In this document: positions 8,046 to 16,044 of the stretch, piece after piece
How positions within the stretch are numbered: the stretch's first letter is position 1
Layout of the letters: every line of letters starts with the position of its first letter
From: Rhodoferax potami
GTDB taxonomy: Bacteria > Pseudomonadota > Gammaproteobacteria > Burkholderiales > Burkholderiaceae_C
Reading direction: 5' to 3'
NCBI RefSeq assembly: GCF_032193805.1
Contig: NZ_JAVBIK010000001.1
Coordinates: forward strand, 2,501,001 to 2,565,000
Length of the DNA stretch: 64,000 nt
Made by a program: the position numbers and the translations under genes
Notes under the pieces: model-generated
What the model saw: the letters and a program-made list of their open reading frames with translations, nothing else
Databases searched by the model: none
What the model was told of the DNA's origin: nothing

Positions 8046-9506
8046 ATGATCTCCCGCGAACCCACCATCGAACGCTTGGCCACGGCCAAATCCCTGTTGC
8101 TGACGCCCTTCGGGCTGGATGAGAGTCATCTCACCCGCGCGCTGAACGAAATCAAGGCGCACCAGGTAGACGAGGCGGACCTGTACTTTCAGTACACCCG
8201 CTCCGAGGGCTGGAGTCTGGAGGAGGGCATCGTCAAAACCGGTTCCTTCAGCATCGACCAGGGGGTGGGCGTTCGCGCGGTGAGCGGCGAGAAAACAGCC
8301 TTCGCTTACTCCGACGATATTTCCGAAGCCAGTCTGCTGGATGCCGCCCGTACCGTGCGCACCATTTCGGCTGCAGCCCAGACAAAACGTGTTAAGACTG
8401 CTACCCCAAAGATAGCAGGCGGCCGCAAGCTGTACGCCGGCCTGGATCCGATTGCCACCCTGGACAGCACCGCCAAAGTGGAGCTGTTGGGCAAGGTGGA
8501 GAAGCTGGCCCGCGCCAAAGACCCGCGCATCATCCAGGTGATGGCCGGCCTAGCGGCCGAATACGACGTGGTGATGGTCGCCCGTGCCGACGGCACGCTG
8601 GCTGCCGATGTGCGCCCGCTGGTGCGCCTGAGCGTGACCGTGATTGCCGAGCAAAAGGGCCGCCGCGAGGTGGGCTCCAGCGGCGGCGGTGGCCGTTTCG
8701 GGCTGGCGTATTTCACTGATGCGCAGATTGAAGACTATGTAGACCAGGCGGTGCACGCTGCACTCACTAACCTCGATGCCCGCCCCGCACCTGCCGGCGA
8801 GATGACCGTGGTGTTGGGCGCCGGTTGGCCCGGCATTCTGTTGCACGAAGCCATCGGCCACGGTCTGGAGGGCGACTTCAACCGCAAGGGCAGCAGCGCC
8901 TTCAGCGGTCGCATCGGCCAGCGCGTAGCAGCCAAGGGTGTCACGGTGCTGGACGACGGCACCATTGCCGACCGCCGCGGCTCGCTCAACGTGGATGATG
9001 AAGGCAACCCCAGCCAGCGCAATGTGCTGATCGAAGACGGCATCTTGAAGGGCTATATCCAGGACAGCATGAACGCCCGCCTGATGGGTGTGAAGCCCAC
9101 CGGCAACGGCCGCCGCGAGAGCTACGCCCACTTGCCCATGCCTCGTATGACCAACACCTACATGCTGGGTGGCGACAAGGCGCCGGAAGAAATCATTGCC
9201 AGCATCAAAAAAGGTTTGTACGCCCCCAACTTCGGTGGTGGCCAGGTGGATATCACCAGCGGCAAATTTGTGTTTTCTGCCAGCGAAGCCTACTGGGTGG
9301 AAAACGGCAAGATCCAATACCCCGTCAAGGGCGCCACGCTGGTGGGCAGTGGCCCCGAATGCCTGAAGCGCGTTTCCATGATCGGCAACGACATGAAGCT
9401 GGACCCCGGCGTGGGCACCTGCGGCAAAGAAGGCCAAAGCGTGCCCGTGGGCGTGGGTCAGCCGACGCTGCGCATCGACGGTTTGACCGTGGGTGGAACT
9501 GCCTAG
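8046..9506 (+). CDS. tldD: Metalloprotease TldD
   Basis: Zinc metalloprotease of the TldD/TldE (PmbA) pair, cytosolic, involved in peptide maturation and degradation in other proteobacteria. 486 residues, full family length. The zinc motif HEAIGH begins at about residue 267, and GHGLEGD follows. The C-terminus has [17 protein letters not shown], typical of the family. TldE is not in the window. [12 protein letters not shown] (about 118-129) is encoded by a stretch resembling the dispersed repeat (8396-8420), weak evidence of a past insertion. Confidence 0.94.
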   Translation: MISREPTIERLATAKSLLLTPFGLDESHLTRALNEIKAHQVDEADLYFQYTRSEGWSLEEGIVKTGSFSIDQGVGVRAVSGEKTAFAYSDDISEASLLDAARTVRTISAAAQTKRVKTATPKIAGGRKLYAGLDPIATLDSTAKVELLGKVEKLARAKDPRIIQVMAGLAAEYDVVMVARADGTLAADVRPLVRLSVTVIAEQKGRREVGSSGGGGRFGLAYFTDAQIEDYVDQAVHAALTNLDARPAPAGEMTVVLGAGWPGILLHEAIGHGLEGDFNRKGSSAFSGRIGQRVAAKGVTVLDDGTIADRRGSLNVDDEGNPSQRNVLIEDGILKGYIQDSMNARLMGVKPTGNGRRESYAHLPMPRMTNTYMLGGDKAPEEIIASIKKGLYAPNFGGGQVDITSGKFVFSASEAYWVENGKIQYPVKGATLVGSGPECLKRVSMIGNDMKLDPGVGTCGKEGQSVPVGVGQPTLRIDGLTVGGTA

Positions 9507-9552
9507 GGGCCCGCGTAAGCCGCTGTCAGAAACCTGTGCTACATTGAGCCCC

Positions 9553-9621
9553 ATGCATTCCGCACGTTTCTTTTTTAGCTACTTTTGGTTCTCACGCACA
9601 TCCGGCGGTCGAGAGATCTGA
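9553..9621 (+). CDS. Aromatic-rich leader peptide of the aroG attenuator
   Basis: A 22-residue open frame that begins MHSAR, continues with FFFSYFWF at residues 6-13 and ends SRTSGGREI before TGA. Seven of eight consecutive residues are aromatic (five Phe, one Tyr, one Trp), as in leader peptides of pheA- and trp-type attenuators. The stop lies 32 bases before the terminator that precedes aroG, and codons 17-19 hold the anti-terminator segment. No strong Shine-Dalgarno sequence is visible (only GAG 4 bases upstream), and TGCTACATT just before the ATG could be a -10, in which case the leader mRNA would be almost leaderless. Function is inferred from composition and position. Confidence 0.75.
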   Translation: MHSARFFFSYFWFSRTSGGREI

Positions 9622-9664
9622 ACGTACCCAAAAGAAACGTCCTGAATCTTCCCAAAACCGCCGG
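9602..9664 (+). promoter_or_regulatory. Anti-terminator pairing of the aroG attenuator
   Basis: CCGGCGG at 9602-9608, inside the leader frame, is identical to the 3' arm of the terminator and can therefore capture its 5' arm CCGCCGG (9658-9664). A ribosome stalled on the aromatic codons (9568-9591) leaves 9602-9608 free and allows this pairing. A ribosome that reaches the stop (9619-9621) covers it and lets the terminator form. Inferred from sequence only. Confidence 0.65.
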
Positions 9665-9683
9665 CACCCCCGGCGGTTTTTTT
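9654..9683 (+). terminator. Rho-independent terminator/attenuator before aroG
   Basis: Stem CCGCCGG (9658-9664) with CCGGCGG (9670-9676), 5-base loop, followed by seven T (9677-9683). Four A before the stem can extend it. It lies 50 bases before the aroG start and after the leader peptide. Confidence 0.85.
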
Positions 9684-9733
9684 ATGCCTTTTTCAACCTG
9701 TTTTATTTGTAACTTGGACTCTGGAGACCTGAC

Positions 9734-10861
9734 ATGAACGCTAAAGCCTCTGCAACCGGTGAGTGGTACGGACAAGCCCAGCCCGCCGACCGCACCAGTA
9801 AAACCGACGACGAACGCATCAAGGACATCACCGTGTTGCCCCCTCCAGAGCACCTCATCCGCTTTTTCCCCATTCGCGGCAGCGCGACTGAAACCCTGAT
9901 TTCGGACACCCGCGCCACGATCCACAACATCATGGCCGGCAAGGACGATCGCTTGCTGGTCATCATCGGACCCTGCTCGATCCACGACCCCGCCGCAGCG
10001 CTGGACTACGCCCGCCGCCTGAAGGTCGAGCGCGAGAAATACAAAGACACGCTGGAAATCGTGATGCGCGTCTACTTCGAGAAGCCCCGCACCACCGTGG
10101 GCTGGAAGGGGCTGATCAATGACCCCTACCTGGACGAGAGCTACCGCATTGACGAAGGCCTGCGCATTGCACGCCAGTTGCTGATCGAGATCAACCGCTT
10201 GGGCGTGCCCGCGGGCAGCGAGTTCTTGGACGTCATTTCCCCCCAGTACTTGGGCGACTTGATTTCCTGGGGCGCCATTGGTGCGCGCACCACCGAGAGC
10301 CAGGTGCACCGCGAGTTGGCCTCCGGTATCTCTGCGCCCATCGGCTTCAAGAACGGCACAGACGGCAATATCAAGATCGCAACCGACGCTATTCAAGCTG
10401 CAGCCGGTGGCCACCACTTCTTGTCAGTGCACAAAAACGGCCAGGTGGCGATTGTGCAAACCAACGGCAACCCGGACTGCCACGTGATTCTGCGCGGCGG
10501 CAAGGCGCCCAACTACGACGCTGCGAATGTGGCCGCCGCTTGTGCGGACCTCGCCAAGGCCAAGTTGCCCCAGACCCTGATGGTGGATTGCAGCCACGCC
10601 AACAGCAGCAAGCAGCACGAGAAGCAGCTCGATGTGGCCAAAGACATTGCCGGCCAGATCAGCGGCGGTTCGCGCAGCGTTTTCGGGGTGATGGTGGAAA
10701 GCCACCTGAACGCTGGAGCCCAGAAGTTCACCCCCGGCAAGGACGATGCGTCCGCCTTGGAATACGGCAAGAGCATTACCGATGCCTGCCTGGGCTGGGA
10801 CGATTCGGTGGAGTCGCTGGAAGTGCTGTCTGCCGCCGTCAAGGCCCGTCGCGCTGCCTGA
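9734..10861 (+). CDS. aroG: 3-deoxy-7-phosphoheptulonate (DAHP) synthase, class I
   Basis: Condenses phosphoenolpyruvate and erythrose 4-phosphate in the first step of the shikimate pathway; cytosolic. 375 residues of the AroF/G/H type: IIGPCSIHDP near residue 77, GARTTESQ(V)HRELASG in the middle, MVDCSHANSSK in the last third. Whether feedback is by Phe or Tyr cannot be decided by eye. Expression is probably controlled by transcription attenuation through the aromatic leader peptide and terminator immediately upstream. It is followed by a terminator-like hairpin that mainly serves the opposite strand. Confidence 0.94.
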   Translation: MNAKASATGEWYGQAQPADRTSKTDDERIKDITVLPPPEHLIRFFPIRGSATETLISDTRATIHNIMAGKDDRLLVIIGPCSIHDPAAALDYARRLKVEREKYKDTLEIVMRVYFEKPRTTVGWKGLINDPYLDESYRIDEGLRIARQLLIEINRLGVPAGSEFLDVISPQYLGDLISWGAIGARTTESQVHRELASGISAPIGFKNGTDGNIKIATDAIQAAAGGHHFLSVHKNGQVAIVQTNGNPDCHVILRGGKAPNYDAANVAAACADLAKAKLPQTLMVDCSHANSSKQHEKQLDVAKDIAGQISGGSRSVFGVMVESHLNAGAQKFTPGKDDASALEYGKSITDACLGWDDSVESLEVLSAAVKARRAA

Positions 10862-10870
10862 TGGCGCCAT

Positions 10871-10897
10871 AAAAAAGCCGGAGTGATCGCTCCGGCT
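10871..10897 (-). terminator. Terminator of the mpl transcript
   Basis: AGCCGGAG (10876-10883) pairs with CTCCGGCT (10890-10897). The T-run lies on the minus strand (six A at 10871-10876), so it ends transcripts from mpl and the 91-residue gene. It may also stop aroG transcripts less efficiently. Confidence 0.75.
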
Positions 10898-10938
10898 TGC
10901 ATTACCCAAGCGGACCTCTGTGCCCGCTTTTTTGTGCC

Positions 10939-11214
10939 TTATTGCAGCGGCTCAGGGGCCCGCAGCGACTCCATCACAGCGTCCGGCGTGCCGCCAGCAG
11001 CCAAGTGGGTTTTGTACCAGACACTCAAGATGGTACTGATGACCGGGCCGGGGTTCTCGCGCACCTTGGCCGCATCCCACTGGTTGAGTTGGCAGATGCG
11101 CTCGACGAGGTCCATGTCCATGTCGATGGCTTCGGCGTCGCAACGGCGCAGTTTCAGGTCGGTGAATTGGGCGCCTTCCGGGAGGCGGAGTTGAAAGTTC
11201 GGATCGGTTTGCAT
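10939..11214 (-). CDS. Conserved small protein, function unknown
   Basis: 91 residues, soluble, starting MQTDPNFQLRLPEGAQF and ending LRAPEPLQ. It has an acidic helix-forming centre (DAEAIDMDMDLVERICQLNQWD) and a C-terminal half with VISTILSVWYKTHLAAGG. I do not recognise a named domain. It starts 50 bases after mpl on the same strand and is followed by a terminator, so it is the last gene of an mpl transcript. A dispersed repeat occupies the spacer and the 3' end of mpl. The longer in-frame start at 11331 lies inside mpl and was not used. Confidence 0.7.
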   Translation of the reverse strand: MQTDPNFQLRLPEGAQFTDLKLRRCDAEAIDMDMDLVERICQLNQWDAAKVRENPGPVISTILSVWYKTHLAAGGTPDAVMESLRAPEPLQ

Positions 11215-11235
11215 GGGTTGTGGGTCAAATATGCC

Positions 11236-11283
11236 GTTAGCGCAGATAGATAGTGCGCGAGCAGCTATGAAGTTTGTAGCAAG
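11236..11283 (+). repeat. Dispersed GCGC/ATAGC repeat at the mpl 3' end
   Basis: Contains TGCGCGAGCAGCTATGAAG followed by TTTGTAGCAAG, matching the family consensus, preceded by GCGCAGATAGATAG. It overlaps the last codons of mpl (stop at 11265). Confidence 0.65.
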
Positions 11284-12758
11284 TTGGCGAGTTTGGCGTG
11301 GATGCCGCCGAAGCCGCCATTGCTCATGCACAGCACGTGATCGCCCGGCTGCAGGGCGGCGGCCACTTGGGCGAGCACAGCGTCAATGGTGTCGCCCACC
11401 TGCGCCCGCGGGCCCATGGGGGCCAGCGCCTCGGCTGCGTCCCAGCCCAAACCGCCGCTGTGGCAGAAGGCGAGGTCGGCTTCTTCGAGGCTCCAGGGCA
11501 GTTGGGCTTTCATGGCTCCGAGCTTCATGGTGTTAGAGCGGGGCTCGAACACGGCCAGAATGCGCCCGCTCCCGACTTGCCGGCGCAGGCCGTTGACAGT
11601 GGTGCGGATGGCGGTGGGGTGGTGCGCAAAGTCGTCATAGATGGTGACGGGTGCGCTGCCCGGCTGCCCTGCCAACGGAGCGGTGGCGCGCACTTCCATG
11701 CGGCGCTTCACGTTCACGAACTGGCCCAGGGCCTCGGCCGCGACGGCAGGCGAAACGCCCACATGCTCTGCGGCGGCGATGGCGGCCAGCGCATTGAGCT
11801 GGTTGTGTACGCCGCCCAAGGCCCACTGCACCCGAGCCACTTCGCGACCTTGGTGGTGAACCGCAAAGTCGTGGGGCTCGCCAACGGCAGAGAAGTCGCT
11901 CACGGCGGCGCCGAAGCTGCGTTGTTCGCTCCAGCAGCCTTGGTGCAGCACCCGGGTGAGGCTGTCTTCGAGTCCGTTGACGACCACGCGGCCGGTGCCG
12001 GGCACGGTGCGCACCAGGTGGTGGAACTGCCGTTCGATGGCGGCCAGGTCGTCAAAGATGTCGGCGTGGTCGAATTCCAGGTTGTTCAGGATGGCGGTGC
12101 GTGGGCGGTAGTGCACGAATTTGCTGCGCTTGTCGAAGAAAGCGGTGTCGTATTCGTCGGCCTCGATCACGAAGAGTTTCGCTCCGGAGGCGGGGTGGAG
12201 GGCCGCCTGCGCCCCCTGCTCCGTGTCCCCCGCCCGCTTGGCGGGCTCCTCCTTGACCTGCGCAGCGGGCACAGGCGGCCCTCCACCCAGTCTTGCCGAT
12301 ACTCCGAAATTCAACGGGACGCCGCCGACCAAGAAGCCGGGTTGCAGTCCGGCGTATTCCAGCACCCAAGCCAGCATGCTGGTAGTGGTGGTTTTGCCGT
12401 GGGTGCCGGCGACAGCCAGCACATGGCGGCCTTGGAGTACGTGTTCAGCCAGCCATTGCGGGCCGCTGGTGTAGGGCGCACCCGCGTCCAGAATGGCTTC
12501 CATCAGCGGGAATTTGGGCGTGCCGTCGGCGAGCCGCGCGCGGCTAACGACGTTGCCGATCACGAACATGTCAGGCTGCAAGGCCATTTGTTCAGCGCCG
12601 AAACCTTCGATCAGTTCGATGCCCAGGGCCCGTAGCTGGTCGCTCATCGGGGGGTAAACGCCGGCATCGCAGCCGGTTACTTTGTGGCCGGCTTCACGTG
12701 CCAGCGCGGCCAAGCCACCCATGAAGGTGCCGCAAATGCCCAAGATATGAATATGCAT
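11265..12758 (-). CDS. mpl: UDP-N-acetylmuramate:L-alanyl-gamma-D-glutamyl-meso-diaminopimelate ligase
   Basis: Cytosolic Mur-ligase-type enzyme of peptidoglycan recycling that joins recovered tripeptide to UDP-MurNAc. The product starts MHIHILGICGTFMGGLA and carries the ATP-binding VAGTHGKTTTTSMLAW, VIEADEYDTAFFDKRSKF, YDDFAHHPTA and EPRSNTM motifs. At 497 residues it is about 40 longer than E. coli Mpl (457). Nearly all of the excess sits between SARLG and KLFVIEADE and is encoded by structured repeat element C, read through in frame (segment with VKEEPAKRAGDTE). AmpD, another recycling enzyme, is elsewhere in this window. The longer frame to 13166 has no homology and was not used. Confidence 0.93.
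   Translation of the reverse strand: MHIHILGICGTFMGGLAALAREAGHKVTGCDAGVYPPMSDQLRALGIELIEGFGAEQMALQPDMFVIGNVVSRARLADGTPKFPLMEAILDAGAPYTSGPQWLAEHVLQGRHVLAVAGTHGKTTTTSMLAWVLEYAGLQPGFLVGGVPLNFGVSARLGGGPPVPAAQVKEEPAKRAGDTEQGAQAALHPASGAKLFVIEADEYDTAFFDKRSKFVHYRPRTAILNNLEFDHADIFDDLAAIERQFHHLVRTVPGTGRVVVNGLEDSLTRVLHQGCWSEQRSFGAAVSDFSAVGEPHDFAVHHQGREVARVQWALGGVHNQLNALAAIAAAEHVGVSPAVAAEALGQFVNVKRRMEVRATAPLAGQPGSAPVTIYDDFAHHPTAIRTTVNGLRRQVGSGRILAVFEPRSNTMKLGAMKAQLPWSLEEADLAFCHSGGLGWDAAEALAPMGPRAQVGDTIDAVLAQVAAALQPGDHVLCMSNGGFGGIHAKLANLLQTS
12193..12288 (+). repeat. Structured repeat element, copy C, inserted in frame in mpl
   Basis: Perfect outer inverted repeat GGGTGGAGGGCCGCCTG (12193-12209) with its complement at 12272-12288. 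Inner pairs follow with single mismatches (12211-12219 with 12262-12270). The loop has CGTGTCCCCC, inner stem GCCCGC tt GGCGGGC (one unpaired base), then TCCTCCTTGACCT. The element spans 96 bp, 32 codons, so the mpl frame is kept. Confidence 0.88.
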
Positions 12759-12837
12759 GGCCCGTATTCTACGGTTGGCAATTGGTACGGAAAATCTGGA
12801 GTTTTTTGGCGTTTGACCCAAGCAGAATATGTGGATC

Positions 12838-12865
12838 AAGCTATCAAAAAGATAGCAAATGTGCG
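12838..12865 (-). repeat. Dispersed GCGC/ATAGC repeat between mpl and the 199-residue gene
   Basis: AAGCTATCAAAAAGATAGCA followed by AATGTGCG; the core GCTATC-AAAAA-GATAGC is a perfect palindrome around the A-run. It sits in the divergent promoter region. Confidence 0.6.
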
Positions 12866-12902
12866 ATGCGTAAGGCTTTGCGATGGCGGGCACAATGGCG
12901 CC

Positions 12903-13502
12903 ATGGACGATCTGAAAGAAGAAATAGCGGCCACTGCCGCCCGCATGGTGGTGGAAGAGGGCTTGGAGTACGGTGCAGCCAAGCGCCGTGCGGTGAAGCA
13001 ATTGGGGGTGCCACCCCGTTCCGGTTTGCCCGACAACGACCAAGTGGAGGCCGCTGTCGAAGAGTACATCTCCATCTTCTGTGCGGATACCCAGCCCAAG
13101 GAGTTGCGGGCCCTTCGCGAGCTGGCGGTGCAATGGATGGAGCGGCTGGAGTCGTTCCGGCCGCACCTCGGGGGGGCTGTGTGGCGGGGCACAGCCACCC
13201 GTAACAGCGATATTTATCTGCAGTTGTTTTGTGATGATCCTAAATCGGCGGAGATCATGTTGATTGACAAGGGTGTGCGCTTTGAGGTGCGCTCAGTGCC
13301 GGGGCTGCAAGGGGAGATGGTCGATGCTCTGAGCATCCATGCCATGTGCCTGCCCTTGGGCGAGCACGTGGGGGTGCATCTCTTGGTCAATGACCTGGAT
13401 GATGTCCGTGGCGCACTCCAGCCGGATGGGCGTGGTCGCGCCCGGCGTGGCAATATGGCGGCAGTTCAGCGCTTGTTGGAGTCGGATGATGCAAATTCCT
13501 GA
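12903..13502 (+). CDS. Uncharacterised protein divergent from mpl
   Basis: 199 residues, soluble, starting MDDLKEEIAATAARMVVEEGLEY. The N-terminal 60 residues look helical. The middle VWRGTATRNSDIYLQLFCDD followed by KSAEIMLIDKGVRFEV and LSIHAMCLPLGEHVGVHLLV resembles a compact alpha/beta domain of the nucleotidyltransferase kind (G-T/S...D-I-Y-L pattern), but I cannot confirm this. The stop overlaps the start of the TlpA-like gene, so the two are translationally coupled. Not a Mur ligase despite its neighbour. Confidence 0.75.
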   Translation: MDDLKEEIAATAARMVVEEGLEYGAAKRRAVKQLGVPPRSGLPDNDQVEAAVEEYISIFCADTQPKELRALRELAVQWMERLESFRPHLGGAVWRGTATRNSDIYLQLFCDDPKSAEIMLIDKGVRFEVRSVPGLQGEMVDALSIHAMCLPLGEHVGVHLLVNDLDDVRGALQPDGRGRARRGNMAAVQRLLESDDANS

Positions 13503-14046
13503 AAATTCGGTCGCGGTAGCGCCTTCGGCCCAGCGCCGGAGGGTCTTGTGGGGTGCGGTCGCCGGGGTGGCGGCTGTGGCCGGGGCGGGTTTGTCGTGGC
13601 GCCAGCAAGCAGCGTCCTCCGTGATGGAGCCGGTACCGGGTTTTTGGGCGCAGCAATGGCAGACGCCTCAAGACACGAACTTGGCGATGCAACAGTTCCA
13701 AGGGCGCCCCGTGTTGATCAATTTCTGGGCGACGTGGTGCCCTCCGTGTGTGGATGAGCTGCCTTTGTTGGATCGTTTCCATACCGAACAAGGTCCCAAA
13801 GGTGTGCAGGTGTTGGGGTTGGCGATTGACCGCAAAGAGGCGGTGGTGCCGTTTTTGCAGCGGGTTCCGCTCCAGTTTCCTGTGGCATTGGCGGGCTTGT
13901 CGGGGACGGAGCTCGGGCGCGCGCTGGGTAATGTGACCGGGGGGCTGCCGTTCTCTGTGTTGGTGGCCTCGGATGGCGCGGTTGCGCAGCGCAAGATGGG
14001 TCGAGTCCACGCGGAAGACTTGGTCGCTTGGGCTGCGGTAAAATAG
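13486..14046 (+). CDS. TlpA-like thioredoxin-fold thiol-disulfide oxidoreductase
   Basis: Membrane-anchored periplasmic thiol-disulfide reductase. About 186 residues with an N-terminal uncleaved anchor (about 19-37, RVLWGAVAGVAAVAGAGLSW) and a thioredoxin fold with active site WCPPC in NFWATWCPPCVDELP. The later cis-proline region GLPFSVLVASDG is intact. Two adjacent ATGs (13486, 13489) are possible; GGAG is 5-8 bases upstream. Overlaps the stop of the preceding gene. Substrate unknown; cytochrome c maturation or general disulfide reduction are the usual roles. Confidence 0.87.
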   Translation: MMQIPENSVAVAPSAQRRRVLWGAVAGVAAVAGAGLSWRQQAASSVMEPVPGFWAQQWQTPQDTNLAMQQFQGRPVLINFWATWCPPCVDELPLLDRFHTEQGPKGVQVLGLAIDRKEAVVPFLQRVPLQFPVALAGLSGTELGRALGNVTGGLPFSVLVASDGAVAQRKMGRVHAEDLVAWAAVK

Positions 14047-14216
14047 AGTCTCTCACCTAGTGTTTTCGACCCGGAAGCACTGTCTCAAGCCCTTTCGGGG
14101 CGATTTTATTTAGACATTTTTCCAGTCTTTTCCCTTGATTTGGGTGGAGATATGGTTTTTTGGCGGCGTTTTGCTGTAAATTCGCCGTTTTACAAATGTC
14201 GGTTGTTGGAGATTCC

Positions 14217-14675
14217 ATGGATTTACGCAAACTCAAAACCTTGATCGATCTGGTGTCTGATTCGAATGTGTCGGAGCTGGAAATTACCGAAGCCGAAGGC
14301 AAGGTCCGTATCGTCAAGGGTGGTGGTGCTGTGGTTCAGGGCTACGCGCCCGCACCTGTGTATGCAGCGCCCGTGGCTGCAGCGGCTCCTGCCAGCGCAC
14401 CTGCTGCAACGCCAGTGGCTGCCGAACCGGTGGTGGACGCTGGTCACACCGTGAAGTCGCCGATGGTGGGTACTTTCTACCGCTCGTCCGCTCCAGGCGC
14501 CAAGCCATTCGTCGAAGTGGGTGATTCGATCAAGGTCGGCGAGACCATCTGCATCATCGAAGCGATGAAGATCCTCAATGAAATCGAGGCAGACAAGTCC
14601 GGTACCGTGACCAAGATCTTGAGCGACAACGGCCAGGCAGTGGAATACGGCCAGCCCTTGTTCATCATCGAATAA
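14217..14675 (+). CDS. accB: Biotin carboxyl carrier protein of acetyl-CoA carboxylase
   Basis: Carries biotin between the carboxylase and carboxyltransferase half-reactions in fatty-acid synthesis. 152 residues: N-terminal [23 protein letters not shown], an Ala/Pro-rich linker (about 45-75), then the biotinyl domain with the modified lysine in [12 protein letters not shown]. Starts the accB-accC-prmA run; accC begins 12 bases later. The aroQ gene often found before accB is absent; a TlpA-like gene stands there instead. The 170-bp upstream region has a weak GCCC-tttc-GGGGC hairpin with a T-rich tail (about 14088-14110) that may end the tlpA transcript. Confidence 0.95.
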   Translation: MDLRKLKTLIDLVSDSNVSELEITEAEGKVRIVKGGGAVVQGYAPAPVYAAPVAAAAPASAPAATPVAAEPVVDAGHTVKSPMVGTFYRSSAPGAKPFVEVGDSIKVGETICIIEAMKILNEIEADKSGTVTKILSDNGQAVEYGQPLFIIE

Positions 14676-14687
14676 AACGCAGCACCC

Positions 14688-16036
14688 ATGTTCAAGAAAA
14701 TTCTGGTCGCCAACCGGGGCGAGATTGCGCTGCGTATCCAGCGCGCCTGCCGCGAGTTGGGTATCAAGGCTGTCATGGTCTATTCCGAGGCGGACCGCGA
14801 AGCCAAGTATGTCAAGCTCGCCGAAGAGGCGGTTTGCATCGGGCTGGCTCCTCGGGCCTGAGCTACCTCAATATGCCTGCCATCATTTCGGCGGCTGAAG
14901 TGACAGACGCGGAGGCAATCCACCCCGGCTACGGTTTTCTGAGTGAAAACGCAGACTTTGCCGAGCGTGTCGAGAAGAGCGGCTTCCAATTCATCGGGCC
15001 TACCCCTGAATCCATTCGCATCATGGGCGACAAGGTGTCTGCCAAGCAAGCCATGATCCGGGCGGGCGTGCCCTGCGTTCCCGGCTCTGAGGGCGAGTTG
15101 CCGGATGACCCGGTTGCCATGAAGCGGATCGCCAAGTCCGTGGGCTACCCAGTCATTATCAAAGCGGCAGGTGGCGGTGGCGGGCGCGGTATGCGTGTGG
15201 TTCACACCGAAGCTGCGTTGGTGAATGCGGTTGCCATGACCAAAGCCGAAGCCGGTGCGGCATTCAACAATCCGGCGGTGTATATGGAGAAGTTTCTCCA
15301 GAATCCGCGGCACATTGAAATCCAAGTCCTTGCGGACAAGCACAAAAACGCGGTGTATCTCGGCGAGCGCGATTGCTCGATGCAGCGACGTCACCAAAAG
15401 GTGCTGGAAGAGTCTCCCGCGCCGGGCATCAACCGCAAGTTGATCGAACGCATCGGGGAACGTTGCGTCAATGCTTGCAAGAAGATCGGCTACCGCGGAG
15501 CGGGAACCTTCGAATTCCTTTATGAAGACGGTGAGTTCTACTTTATTGAAATGAACACCCGCGTGCAGGTGGAGCATCCGGTCACTGAAATGGTGACGGG
15601 CATCGATATCGTGAAGACGCAGATCATGGTGGCTGCCGGCGAGAAGTTGCCGTTCACCCAGCGCCAGATTGAAGTGCGCGGTCACGCCATTGAGTGCCGG
15701 GTGAATGCCGAGGATCCTTACAAGTTCACCCCGTCCCCGGGACGCGTCACTATGTGGCACGCACCGGGTGGTCCGGGGGTCCGTGTGGATTCGCATGTGT
15801 ACACCAACTACTTTGTGCCTCCGAACTACGACTCCATGATCGGCAAGATCATTGTGCACGGCGACACTCGCGAGCAGGCGATGGCCCGCATGCGCACTGC
15901 ACTGGCGGAGACGGTCGTGGAAGGAATCAATACCAACATTCCTTTGCATCGTGAGTTGATGGTGGATGCCAAGTTCATGGACGGTGGAACCAACATCCAC
16001 TACCTGGAGCACTGGCTGGAACAACACAAGCGATAA
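14688..16036 (+). CDS. accC: Biotin carboxylase of acetyl-CoA carboxylase, with an apparent 1-base frameshift
   Basis: ATP-dependent carboxylation of the biotin on AccB. The first frame ([17 protein letters not shown]...) stops at TGA 14859-14861 after 57 codons. The rest of the protein ([13 protein letters not shown] onward, with [25 protein letters not shown] and [11 protein letters not shown]) continues in another frame from about 14852. Restoring one base near 14850-14852 gives exactly 449 residues, the family length. The residue just before (CIGL where CIGP is usual) also looks altered. AccC is essential in known bacteria, so a sequencing or assembly error is likelier than a dead gene; I therefore list it as one CDS. 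Confidence 0.88.
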
Positions 16037-16044
16037 GGCGTTGC

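Noticed and set aside
12759..13166. Extension of mpl upstream to give 633 residues
   Set aside because: The extra part has no Mur-ligase similarity, overlaps the divergent 199-residue gene and a dispersed repeat, and MHIHILGICGTFMGG is the normal start.
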